This document shows positions 56,509 through 64,000 of a DNA stretch of 64,000 nt, piece after piece. Within the stretch, counting starts at the first letter, position 1. Each line of letters starts with the position of its first letter. This DNA is from Parafrankia sp041008525. GTDB lineage: Bacteria > Actinomycetota > Actinomycetes > Frankiales > Frankiaceae. A program made the translations under genes and the position numbers. Below the pieces are notes generated by a model. That model saw only the letters and a list, made by a program, of their open reading frames with translations. It did not search any database and was not told the origin of the DNA. The stretch spans positions 1-64,000 of the forward strand of contig NZ_JBFLUG010000006.1 in the NCBI RefSeq assembly GCF_041008525.1. Direction: 5' to 3'.

Positions 56509-56781
56509 GTGACCTGTGACGATGTATTGCAAGTGGCCGACCCGGTCGAACGGGCGGCACTCGCCGACGCCCTGATGTGGACGGCGAGCCGGCAGCGTTC
56601 CGCGTTTCGCGGTATCAGGGCGGCCGCGATCAGACAGGCGCTCGACGGCGGTTCCACCGCCGACGAGCTGGCTCGCCGGATGCGGGTCACCGAGGCGGAT
56701 GTGGCCTGGATGGCGGATCATCCGGTCGCGACCCTGCGGGCCGCGTCGGTGACGTCCCGGCGAGCAGTGCGCATCGCCTGA
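56509..56781 (+). CDS. Small helix-turn-helix-like protein, 90 aa
   Basis: A 90-aa helical protein with a likely DNA-binding core (GIRAAAIRQALDGGSTADEL followed by ARRMRVTEADVAWMADHP). I cannot assign a family. GTG at 56509 has no Shine-Dalgarno and follows a TATC-containing sequence, so it may be leaderless; the longer frame from 56389 is Cys/Arg-rich and unlikely. It could regulate its neighbours. Confidence 0.6.
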   Translation: MTCDDVLQVADPVERAALADALMWTASRQRSAFRGIRAAAIRQALDGGSTADELARRMRVTEADVAWMADHPVATLRAASVTSRRAVRIA

Positions 56782-57190
56782 GCGGGGCAGACTCCTTGGC
56801 GTGAGGGAAGTCCGTCCGGTCAACGGCGACCGGGCACACCTCCGCCCGCCGACCGTGCTGCGACGCATGGATCCGCTGCCGGGCTCCCGTCGCCCCGTTT
56901 TCCCTTCCCTCGTTCCCCCACCTGAATCCGGGTCTGTGCCCGCTGTTGGATCTCCGGTCGTCGTGGTGTCGTTTCCCCCGCCAGAGCCCAGCCCCCGCTG
57001 AATCTCGCCGCATTCGGTTGCTCCGACCTCCGCAGGCCTTCGCTTCCGTGCCCGCGGGCTGTGATCCATCATCTTTTCCACCGAGTGCCGAAGGTCGCAT
57101 CACATCCGCATTACGTCCGTTTTGTGCGGTCGAGCCGACGCCGATGCCGATGCTCGCTCGCGTCCGCTCGCGTTGGCGCGGACCCGATGT
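56782..57190. other. 409-bp intergenic region upstream of the ABC exporter
   Basis: No gene supported; a 66-codon frame (56801-57001) ends in Pro-rich low-complexity sequence. An ACCTGAATC stretch at 56920-56928 partly matches the soxR/ABC shared motif and may be chance. Confidence 0.4.
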
Positions 57191-57221
57191 TTGACCTCAC
57201 GTGAGGTTCAGGTCCTACGGT
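57191..57221 (+). promoter_or_regulatory. MerR/SoxR-type promoter of the ABC exporter
   Basis: TTGACC (-35, 57191-57196) and TACGGT (-10, 57216-57221) are separated by 19 bp, the overlong spacer typical of MerR-family promoters. The spacer holds CCTCA-N8-TCAGG, one mismatch from the SoxR layout CCTCA-N8-TGAGG, and also the perfect palindrome ACCTCACGTGAGGT. GTGAGGTTCAGGT (57201-57213) matches the soxR promoter at 12 of 13 positions. Confidence 0.7.
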
Positions 57222-57372
57222 CGGTGCCCGTGCCCGGCCACGCGGACCGGAGGGAACGGCCACCGCGGCGCCGCGGCGGCCGGCGACCACGCGGGCGCCC
57301 CGGAACTGTCGCAGGGGCGTGCTTCCATGCGTGCGACGGCGCGGAACTCAGCCCGGACAAGGTGGTGGAGCG

Positions 57373-57396
57373 ATGAGCACGGTGGTGGCGCCATGA
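57373..57396 (+). CDS. Seven-codon leader ORF overlapping the ABC exporter start
   Basis: ATG at 57373 with AAGGTGG 7 nt upstream encodes MSTVVAP and stops in a TGA that overlaps the exporter ATG (ATGA, 57393-57396). The exporter itself lacks a good RBS, so re-initiation after this leader peptide is a plausible way of translating it. Drug-exporter genes are often controlled by leader peptides. Confidence 0.45.
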   Translation: MSTVVAP

Positions 57397-59333
57397 GCAT
57401 GGAGTTCGCGGCCTGGAACTCGTTGTACTCGGTGATGCACTCCCGGCAGGAACGGCGGCCCTTCTCGCGCGCCACCGTCCGCCGGATTGCCGGGTTCGCC
57501 CGGCCGCACCGCCGCTGGCTGTTCCTGTTCCTCGGTACCAGCGTCGCGGGCGCCGTCCTGGCGGTCGCCACCCCGGTCCTCGCCGGCCGGGTCGTGACGG
57601 CGATCGTCGACGGAGACCGGCCGCGCACCGTCGTGGTCCTCGCCGTCCTCATCGCCGCGATCGCGGTGGTCGAGGGCGCGCTGGGCATCCTGAACCGGTG
57701 GCTGTCCGCCTCCATTGGCGAGGGCCTCATCCTCGATCTGCGCCGATCGGTCTTCGACCACGTCCAGCGCATGCCGGTCGCCTTCTTCACCCGCACGCGC
57801 ACCGGGGCGCTGGTGAGCCGGCTGAACAACGACGTCATCGGGGCGCAGCGCGCCTTCAGCGACACCCTGTCCGGGGTCGTCGGCAACCTGGTGTCGCTCC
57901 TGCTCACCGTCGTGGTGATGGTCAGCCTGTCGTGGCAGATCACGCTGCTCGCGCTGCTCCTGCTGCCGGTCTTCGTCCTGCCCGCGCGGCGGATGGGCTC
58001 CCGGCTCGCGCAGCTCGAGCTGGAGGCCGCCAACCACAACGCGGCGATGGGCTCGCGGATGACGGAGCGCTTCTCCGCCCCGGGCGCCACGCTGGTCAAG
58101 CTGTTCGGCCGGCCAGCGGAGGAGTCCGCCCAGTTCGCCCGCCGGGCGCGCCGGGTGCGCGACATCGGCGTGCGTACCGCCATGCTGCAGTGGATCTTCG
58201 TGACGGCGCTGACGCTCGTCTCGTCCCTGGCGCTGGCGCTCGTCTACGGGCTCGGCGGCTACCGCGCGCTGCGCGGCGACCTGGAGCCGGGCGCGGTCGT
58301 CGCCCTCGCCCTGCTGCTCACCCGGCTCTACGCACCGCTCACCGCGCTCGCCAACGCCCGGGTCGAGGTCATGAGCGCCCTCGTCAGCTTCGAGCGGGTC
58401 TTCGAGATCCTCGACCTGAAACCACTCATCGTCGAGCGGCCGGGCGCCCGGCCGGTGCCCGACGGCCCCGTCTCGGTGGAGTTCGACCAGGTCACCTTCG
58501 CCTACCCGGCGGCCGACGCCGTCTCCCTCGCCTCGCTGGAGGAGGTCGCGGTCCTCGACGAGCGCGGCGGCGACGAGGTGCTCCACGAGGTGTCGCTGCG
58601 CGCCGAGCCCGGCCAGATGGTCGCGCTCGTCGGTTCGTCCGGTGCCGGGAAGTCGACGATCGCGCAGCTCATCCCACGGCTGTACGACGTCGGATCGGGC
58701 GCGGTGCGGCTGGCCGGCGTCGACGTGCGCGACCTCACCGCCGACTCGCTGCGCGGCACCGTCGGCATGGTCACCCAGGACGACCATCTCTTCCACGACA
58801 CCGTGCGGGCGAACCTCGCGCTCGCCCGGCCCGACGCCGCCGACGACGAGCTGTGGGAGGCCCTGCGCGGCGCGCGGCTGGCGGACCTCGTCGAGCAGCT
58901 CCCGGACGGTCTGGACACGGTGGTCGGGGAGCGCGGCTACCGCCTCTCCGGTGGGGAGCGACAGCGTCTGACGATCGCCCGGCTGTTGCTCGCCCGGCCG
59001 CGGGTGGTGATCCTCGACGAGGCCACCGCCCATCTGGACTCGACCTCCGAGGCCGTGGTGCAGGAGGCGCTCGGCGCGGCGCTGGCCGGCCGCACCTCGG
59101 TCGTGATCGCGCACCGGCTCTCCACCGTGCGGTCCGCCGACGTGATCCTCGTGATCGAGGGCGGCCGGATCGTCGAGCGGGGCAGCCACACCGAGCTGCT
59201 GGCCGCCGGCGGGCGGTACGCCGAGCTCTACCGCACCCAGTTCGAGCAGCGGGACCCGGCAGCCCACCGGCTGCCCGAACAGCCGGGGACCGGCCAGCCC
59301 GGCCCGGACGCCACCCTGGTCGGTGCTGGCTGA
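57393..59333 (+). CDS. ABC exporter, fused membrane and ATPase domains
   Basis: A 646-aa half-transporter of the MsbA/ABCB type, exporting drugs or lipids as a dimer. Six membrane helices span about residues 40-330; the ATPase has Walker A GSSGAGKST (414-422), signature LSGGERQR, Walker B VVILDEATAHLD and AHRLST. An acidic insertion (SLASLEEVAVLDERGGDE) sits between the A-loop region and Walker A. ATG at 57393 is coupled to a leader ORF; ATG 57399 is an alternative. The MerR/SoxR-type promoter suggests induction by redox-active or toxic compounds. Confidence 0.93.
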   Translation: MSMEFAAWNSLYSVMHSRQERRPFSRATVRRIAGFARPHRRWLFLFLGTSVAGAVLAVATPVLAGRVVTAIVDGDRPRTVVVLAVLIAAIAVVEGALGILNRWLSASIGEGLILDLRRSVFDHVQRMPVAFFTRTRTGALVSRLNNDVIGAQRAFSDTLSGVVGNLVSLLLTVVVMVSLSWQITLLALLLLPVFVLPARRMGSRLAQLELEAANHNAAMGSRMTERFSAPGATLVKLFGRPAEESAQFARRARRVRDIGVRTAMLQWIFVTALTLVSSLALALVYGLGGYRALRGDLEPGAVVALALLLTRLYAPLTALANARVEVMSALVSFERVFEILDLKPLIVERPGARPVPDGPVSVEFDQVTFAYPAADAVSLASLEEVAVLDERGGDEVLHEVSLRAEPGQMVALVGSSGAGKSTIAQLIPRLYDVGSGAVRLAGVDVRDLTADSLRGTVGMVTQDDHLFHDTVRANLALARPDAADDELWEALRGARLADLVEQLPDGLDTVVGERGYRLSGGERQRLTIARLLLARPRVVILDEATAHLDSTSEAVVQEALGAALAGRTSVVIAHRLSTVRSADVILVIEGGRIVERGSHTELLAAGGRYAELYRTQFEQRDPAAHRLPEQPGTGQPGPDATLVGAG

Positions 59334-59388
59334 CCGCGGCGACCGGCGGAAGCAGGTCACCGCGGTCAGCCAGCACCCCGTGAACCGA

Positions 59389-59420
59389 GGGCTGACCGGC
59401 GCCTGAGCGCCGGTCAGCCC
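59389..59420. terminator. Bidirectional terminator between ABC exporter and phoD
   Basis: GGGCTGACCGGCGC and its perfect complement form a 14-bp stem with a CTGA loop, between the convergent stops at 59333 and 59435. Confidence 0.85.
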
Positions 59421-59434
59421 CCGGACCGCGGTGG

Positions 59435-61084
59435 TCAGCGGGCGGGCAGTGCCTTCGACCAGAGGATCCCGCCGGTCGCGTCACGCAGCTCCACCGTGAG
59501 AGCCCGAGACCCGCCGTCGATCGCCAGCCGGCCGAAGAACTGCAGCCCGGCCGACGGCGGCAGGTTCGACTGGCCGGCCGGAGGCGTCCGGGCGTAGACC
59601 TGCTCGGGTCCGAAGGTCGGGTCGAGCGCGTTCGGGCCGAAGGTCCCGGCGTTCAGCGGCCCGGCGACGAACTCCCAGAACGGGTCGAAGTCGCGGATCG
59701 CGGCCCGGTCCGGGTGATAGCTCAGCGCCGCCGTGTAGTGGACGTCCGCCGTCACCCAGACGGTGTTGCGGACCCGGTGCCGGCGGATCGCCGACAGCAC
59801 CTGCGCGATCTCCACCTCGCGGCCCAGCGGTGCGCCCGGCGCGCCCTGCGCGACACCCTCGACAGCGGTCCCGTCCGGGACGACGATGCCGATCGGCAGG
59901 TCGTTCGCGATCACCTTCCAGGTGGCCCGGCTGTTGCGCAGCCCGTCGATCAGCCAGTCCCGCTGGCGGGTGCCGAGGATCGCGGCGCCGGCCGGGTCGT
60001 TCTGGCCCACCGCGTTGTCGTTCTTGTAGGAGCGCATGTCCAGGACGAAGACGTCCAGCAGCGGGCCGTAGGAGATCTTCCGGTAGAGCCGGCCGGCCGG
60101 GTCGGGGCGGCCCGGCAGCGTCGGGGTGTACTCGAACAGCGCCTGCCGGGCGCGGGCGGAGAGCACGTCGACACGCTTCTCGGTGTAGCGGGTGTCGGAC
60201 GTGAGGACCTCGCCCGGGTACCAGTTGTTCGTGGTCTCGTGGTCGTCCCACTGGAAGACCCAGGGCACCTCGCGGTTGAACGCGCGCAGGTTCGTGTCCA
60301 TCAGGTTGTAGCGGAAGTTCCCACGGAACTCGGCGAGCGTCTCGGCGACCTTGCGCTTCTCGTCGATCACGAGGTTGCGCCACACCGTGCCATCCGGCAG
60401 GGTGACCGTCTCGGTCAGCGGGCCGTCGGAGTACACGAAGTCACCCGAGCAGATCGCGAAGTCCGGCGACAGGCGGCGCATCGTCTCGAAGATCTTCATG
60501 CCGCCGATGTCCGGGTTAATGCCCCAGCCCTGGCCGCAGACGTCGCCGGACCACACCAGAGACACGTCGCGGGCCCGTGACGGAGCGGTCCGGAACCGGC
60601 CGACCAGCGTCTCGCCGCCGCGGCGCGGGTCGTCCGCCCCGCTCAGCCGCACTCGGTAGAAGACCTCGCTGCCCGCGGGCAGCCCGTTCACGGCGACGAC
60701 ACCCGTGCGGTCGGACGCGTCGGTGAGCCGCGCGACGCCGACCGTGCGCGCCGAGCGGAACGACTCGGTGCCCGACACCTCGACGGTCATCAGCGCCGGC
60801 CGGTCCGAGCGGGCCCAGATCACGCCACCGCGAGTGGTGACGTCACCGGCCTGCACCCCCGAGGTGAACGTCGGCCGCCCACCCAGCACCTGCCCGGGCC
60901 GGGCCGCAGCGGCGGTCCCACCCCCGGCGGCGGCCGCCACGCCGATTCCGCTGCCCAGGCCGACCGTCCCCGCGGCCGCGAGAACGGCGCCGCCGCGAAG
61001 CAGCGTGCGCCGCCCGACCGAGGCGGCTCCGCCAGCTGCTCCCGGGTCGGTGCCCGCGTCGGTCTGGTGATCAGGTGCGGTCAT
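59435..61084 (-). CDS. phoD: PhoD-family alkaline phosphatase/phosphodiesterase
   Basis: A 549-aa secreted phosphatase. A Tat signal (GRRTLLRGGAVLAAAG) leads into the PhoD N-terminal domain (FTSGVQAGDVTTRGGVIWAR) and the metallophosphatase domain (SGDVCGQGWGINPD, CSGDFVYSDGP, WDDHETTNNW, TADVHYTAALSYHP). It releases phosphate from phosphodiesters and monoesters such as teichoic acids outside the cell. ATG at 61084 follows AAGGGGA; the frame to 61183 is not needed. No clear PHO box was found in the 505-bp upstream region. Confidence 0.93.
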   Translation of the reverse strand: MTAPDHQTDAGTDPGAAGGAASVGRRTLLRGGAVLAAAGTVGLGSGIGVAAAAGGGTAAAARPGQVLGGRPTFTSGVQAGDVTTRGGVIWARSDRPALMTVEVSGTESFRSARTVGVARLTDASDRTGVVAVNGLPAGSEVFYRVRLSGADDPRRGGETLVGRFRTAPSRARDVSLVWSGDVCGQGWGINPDIGGMKIFETMRRLSPDFAICSGDFVYSDGPLTETVTLPDGTVWRNLVIDEKRKVAETLAEFRGNFRYNLMDTNLRAFNREVPWVFQWDDHETTNNWYPGEVLTSDTRYTEKRVDVLSARARQALFEYTPTLPGRPDPAGRLYRKISYGPLLDVFVLDMRSYKNDNAVGQNDPAGAAILGTRQRDWLIDGLRNSRATWKVIANDLPIGIVVPDGTAVEGVAQGAPGAPLGREVEIAQVLSAIRRHRVRNTVWVTADVHYTAALSYHPDRAAIRDFDPFWEFVAGPLNAGTFGPNALDPTFGPEQVYARTPPAGQSNLPPSAGLQFFGRLAIDGGSRALTVELRDATGGILWSKALPAR

Positions 61085-61589
61085 GGAGAGTCCCCTTCTC
61101 GGAGCCGCACCAGCACCGCGGACCGGCGTCCCGCCCGCCCCACCGGCGCCACCGCACCCGGTGCCGGCGACCCGCCCCGACACGCGTCCGCACCCGGGAG
61201 GGCCTCCGGTGGCGATCGCGGTGGCGGCGGTGCGCTGGCAGTGACAGGTGAATGGTCACAGTGCGGCGCGGTCGCGATGACGCGCGGTCGCGGTGGCCCC
61301 GGCACGGCGTCAGCGTCGTTGCCCCCAGCGGGAGCAAGCCTGACCACCAGGGCGAGCCGCCCGTCGACACCTGGCCGACGCCACGGTGAACGTTCCGGGA
61401 CGGTCCGGTCCGGACCCCAGGTCAGCGGTCCGCCGGGGGTGGCCTCCGTCAACCGGCCAAGGGGAACACCGGGGGGACCAATGGCCAGGGCCACGCGGAC
61501 CACCGGGTGGTCTCGTGCGGACACCCATAGCCTATGCTTTCCGCCCCAAGCGCATTTTTCGGTGCGATGCGCCGGGAGGAGGCTCGGGA
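61085..61589. other. 505-bp divergent region between phoD and the LCP gene
   Basis: Should contain both promoters. A -10-like TATGCT (61533-61538) precedes the LCP gene by about 50 bp. The LCP frame is open through much of this stretch, but the RBS lies at its end. No repeat or operator stands out. Confidence 0.45.
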
Positions 61590-63140
61590 TTGAGCGGGCG
61601 ATCGGGGGGGCCACGAGATCCGGAGCGGCGTTCCAGAACGCTCCCGTTTGATCTCCGCACCGGAGGCCGGCCGCAACGCAGCGCGTCATCCCAGCTCTAC
61701 AGAGTCGCTCTGGCATTTCTGTCGGTTCTGGTCTTCGTCGTCACCGCGGGCGGCTGGGCGGTCCTCAAGTACGCCGACGGACGGTTCGGGCAGGTCACCC
61801 TCGACCTCGGCGACGACCGCCCCGAGGAGACCGAGGGCGCCACGAACTTCCTGCTCGTCGGCACCGACAGCCGCGCGGGCCTCGAAGGGCAACGCTCCGA
61901 CACCACGATCCTCGCCCACTTCGGCGAGGACAAGACGGTGACCATGGTGTCGATTCCGCGCGACACCTACGTCACGATCCCGTCCTACACCGACGCCGAC
62001 GGCCGCGAACACAAGGCGCACAAGGCGAAGTTCAACTCCGCGATCTCCGACGGCGGCCCGTCCCTGCTGGTCCGGACGATCGAGTCGCTCACCAACATGC
62101 GTATCGATCACTACGTGTCGATGGACCTCGCGGGGTTCAAAGAGATCACCGACGCCATCGGCGGCGTGGACGTCTGTGTCCTCCCGTCCGACTTCAAGGA
62201 GTACGTCGCCGAGAACGGGCGGAACAGCCGCAACACCAACGACCCCATGAGCGGCTTCGTCGGCGGCCCCGGGCAGGTGCACGTCAACGGCGAGCAGGCC
62301 CTGGCCTTCGTCCGCCAGCGCCATGGCCTGCCCGGCGGCGACATCGACCGCATCCACCGCCAGCAGCAGTTCATGGGCGCGGTCTTCCGCAAGGTCGTCG
62401 GCGGCGGCGTGCTGACCAACCCGTCCCAGCTCGAAGGCCTGCTGAGCACGGCGACGTCCGCGCTCACCCTTGACGACAACACCGACATCTTCGACCTGCG
62501 CAAGCTCGCGAGCCGGCTGCGGGGCATCGCCTCCGGCGGCGTCACCATGCAGGCCCTGCCGACCCACTCACCGGACCGCACCGAAGGCGGCAACGACCGC
62601 GGCGAGATCCTGATCGGCGGCCAGCGGGTGTCCGTGCAGCTCTACAACCCCGCCGACCTGGAACGCATCATCGCCCCGCTCGGCGGCTCCACCGGGGAGC
62701 CCGCCCGAGCCGGCGGAGGCGCGGACGCCACCGAGGTCGCGGTGCAGGTCTTCAACGGCAGCGGCATCTCCGGGCTGGCCGCCGACGCGGTCGACGAGCT
62801 CACCGCCAAGGGCTTCCGCGCCACCAACGCGGGTAACGCCTCCACCAGCAACTACGTGACATCCCGGGTCCGCTACGGCACCGGCCTGGAGGCCGCCGCC
62901 ACCAGCCTGCAGGCCCTCGTGCCCGATGCCCGGCTCGAAAGCGACCCCGGCATCGACGGGCTCCAGCTCATCCTCGGGACGTCCTTCGACGGCCTCGCCG
63001 ACGTCGCCGTCAGCGCCCCCACCGAGGCGGCCCCCGCCGCGACCGGCGACGACCCCGCCGCCGGCGCACCACCTGCCGCGACCGGACCAGGGTCCGCTCC
63101 GCCCTCAGCCCCGCCACCCGTCCCCAACTGCACCTTCTAG
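61590..63140 (+). CDS. LytR-CpsA-Psr (LCP) family cell-wall glycopolymer ligase
   Basis: A 516-aa membrane-anchored phosphotransferase that attaches polysaccharides or teichoic-type polymers to peptidoglycan. One helix (about residues 37-57) precedes the LCP core: LLVGTDSRAG, MVSIPRDTYVTIP, KFNSAISDGGP, AIGGVDVCV and FVRQRHGLPGGDIDRIHRQQ. A C-terminal LytR_C domain (VAVQVFNGSGISGLA) and a Pro/Ala tail follow. TTG at 61590 is preferred because GGAGGAGG lies 7 nt upstream. It may act on the glycan made by the 13-20 kb locus (inference). Confidence 0.92.
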   Translation: MSGRSGGPRDPERRSRTLPFDLRTGGRPQRSASSQLYRVALAFLSVLVFVVTAGGWAVLKYADGRFGQVTLDLGDDRPEETEGATNFLLVGTDSRAGLEGQRSDTTILAHFGEDKTVTMVSIPRDTYVTIPSYTDADGREHKAHKAKFNSAISDGGPSLLVRTIESLTNMRIDHYVSMDLAGFKEITDAIGGVDVCVLPSDFKEYVAENGRNSRNTNDPMSGFVGGPGQVHVNGEQALAFVRQRHGLPGGDIDRIHRQQQFMGAVFRKVVGGGVLTNPSQLEGLLSTATSALTLDDNTDIFDLRKLASRLRGIASGGVTMQALPTHSPDRTEGGNDRGEILIGGQRVSVQLYNPADLERIIAPLGGSTGEPARAGGGADATEVAVQVFNGSGISGLAADAVDELTAKGFRATNAGNASTSNYVTSRVRYGTGLEAAATSLQALVPDARLESDPGIDGLQLILGTSFDGLADVAVSAPTEAAPAATGDDPAAGAPPAATGPGSAPPSAPPPVPNCTF

Positions 63141-63144
63141 ACGA

Positions 63145-64000
63145 TCAGGACCTGTTGGCGAGGTGGCGCTGGAGGCTGGCGTGGCGGAACTCCCAGACCC
63201 CGCCGGCCTGGCGCAGGACACCGCGGTCGTGGGCCTGCGCGAGGAAGGTGACGAGACACAGCGGCTGCTCGCGGCGCGCGGCCAGCCAGAACCGTGCCAC
63301 GGCCAGGCGCGACCAGGCCCACCCCCACGATTCCCCCGCACCGCCGACGAGACAGGCACCGAGCCCGGTCGCGAACCCGCCCACGAACACGAGTGTGCTG
63401 ACCGGCCCGAGGCCGCCCAGTACCGCGCTCACGAGGCCATTCGCGACGGCGCTCACGCAGCCGAGCACCACCCCGCCCACGAGCCCGCTGTTCCGGTCAT
63501 CGACCAGCAGCTGGTAGGGACCGGGGGCGGCGTGGACGTCCGGGTCACTGTCGAAGAAGGGCCTGGCGGTCAGCACGATCCCCAGCCCTCCCACCAGCCC
63601 GACCGCGACGCCTCCCAGGAGGCCTACCACCGGTCCCTTGATGATCCCGAACATGGTTCCGTGCACCAGTCCGCCGAAGAGCCCGGCCACGGCCACGATC
63701 ACGAGGTCCTCGCGTCGGAGCGGCCGTAGGGTGATCCGGCTCGGCCGGGCGTTCCCCCGCCAGCCCACAAGCCCCGCGGCGATCGCGGCGGCGGCCCCGG
63801 CCACACCTCCGCTCGCCAGTCCGACGACAGGCGAGATCGCGATCCCGGCCGCGATCCCGGCCACCATCCCGACCACGAGCCCGTTCACCAGGCCGAGCGC
63901 GAGGGACAGGTAGGGGCGTGGGGTGGCGGCGGGCAGCTCCCACCAGGCGAGCCCGGTGGTGTGCAGTCGATGCTCAAGGTGCCGGGCGAGGAAGGTCAGG
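63145..64000 (-). CDS. C-terminal part of a STAND/NACHT-type membrane protein (5' end off window)
   Basis: The reading frame is open to the window edge, giving 284 visible residues. It starts within LTFLARHLEHRLHTTGLAWW, then has repeated Gly-rich hydrophobic segments (VNGLVVGMVAGIAAGIAI and several more). It ends in FLAQAHDRGVLRQAGGVWEF-RHASLQRHLANRS. This layout, a multi-helix tail with a closing FRHxxLQxHLA motif, is typical of large Streptomyces/Frankia NACHT-type NTPases. The NTPase domain itself lies outside the window, so the assignment rests on the tail. The stop is 4 nt from that of the LCP gene. Confidence 0.65.
   Translation of the reverse strand, partial: LTFLARHLEHRLHTTGLAWWELPAATPRPYLSLALGLVNGLVVGMVAGIAAGIAISPVVGLASGGVAGAAAAIAAGLVGWRGNARPSRITLRPLRREDLVIVAVAGLFGGLVHGTMFGIIKGPVVGLLGGVAVGLVGGLGIVLTARPFFDSDPDVHAAPGPYQLLVDDRNSGLVGGVVLGCVSAVANGLVSAVLGGLGPVSTLVFVGGFATGLGACLVGGAGESWGWAWSRLAVARFWLAARREQPLCLVTFLAQAHDRGVLRQAGGVWEFRHASLQRHLANRS

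Noticed and set aside
56801..57001. 66-aa ORF before the ABC exporter
   Set aside because: Low-complexity Pro/Ser sequence, no RBS, no recognisable domain.

Overview
The window is about 72% G+C chromosomal DNA from a sporulating-type actinomycete. Frequent GTG and TTG starts, many 4-nt ATGA/GTGA gene overlaps, several probably leaderless genes, a fasR-fabD-fabH-acpP-fabF cluster and a DUF5753/DUF397 pair all fit. A Frankia-like organism is my best guess (inference; not provable from the sequence alone).

Layout. 0.1-5 kb: a membrane FtsH-type AAA protease, an MFS exporter, and a short DUF222 gene under a perfect LexA box next to a heptamer minisatellite. 4.9-11.9 kb: type II fatty-acid synthesis, all on the minus strand (FasR-like activator, fabD, fabH, acpP, fabF, then an AccD6-type carboxyltransferase behind a hairpin). 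11.9-13.2 kb: a lipoprotein lytic transglycosylase coupled to a tyrosine phosphatase. 13.2-21.4 kb: a divergent surface-polysaccharide locus (NeuD-like acyltransferase and CapD-like enzyme on one side; Wzz/BY-kinase, DUF4012 protein and an LPFTG-anchored Asp/Lys-rich surface protein on the other). 21.7-27.9 kb: a DadA-like oxidoreductase, sdhCAB, and a divergent LysR regulator with a clear dyad operator between them.

27.9-42.4 kb: a long hairpin-bearing leader and a roadblock-like gene, an amidohydrolase, a TerD-CAP fusion, a LivH-LivM-LivG triple fusion with LivF and a convergent binding protein, soxR with an FMN reductase, a DUF839/PhoX-like protein, leaderless galT and a LpqC-like esterase. 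42.6-47.6 kb: hrpA and a DUF1772 membrane protein.

47.6-57.2 kb is an accessory, gene-poor stretch: a DUF5753 regulator and its DUF397 partner separated by 1.6 kb of apparently non-coding DNA, two orphan genes (one replication-relaxation-like), a ParA ATPase overlapping a possible DNA-binding partner gene, an SCP2 protein, very small ORFs and a possible slippage-broken gene. 57.2-64 kb: an ABC exporter with a MerR/SoxR-type promoter and an overlapping 7-codon leader ORF, a PhoD phosphatase, an LCP ligase and the C-terminal end of a multi-membrane-segment, probably STAND/NACHT-type protein that runs off the window.

The best leads are the ParA/partner module and its surroundings, the 13-bp motif shared by the soxR and ABC-exporter promoters, the TerD-CAP fusion and the DK-rich sortase substrate. 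I saw no tRNA, rRNA, CRISPR array, intact insertion sequence or phage structural gene.
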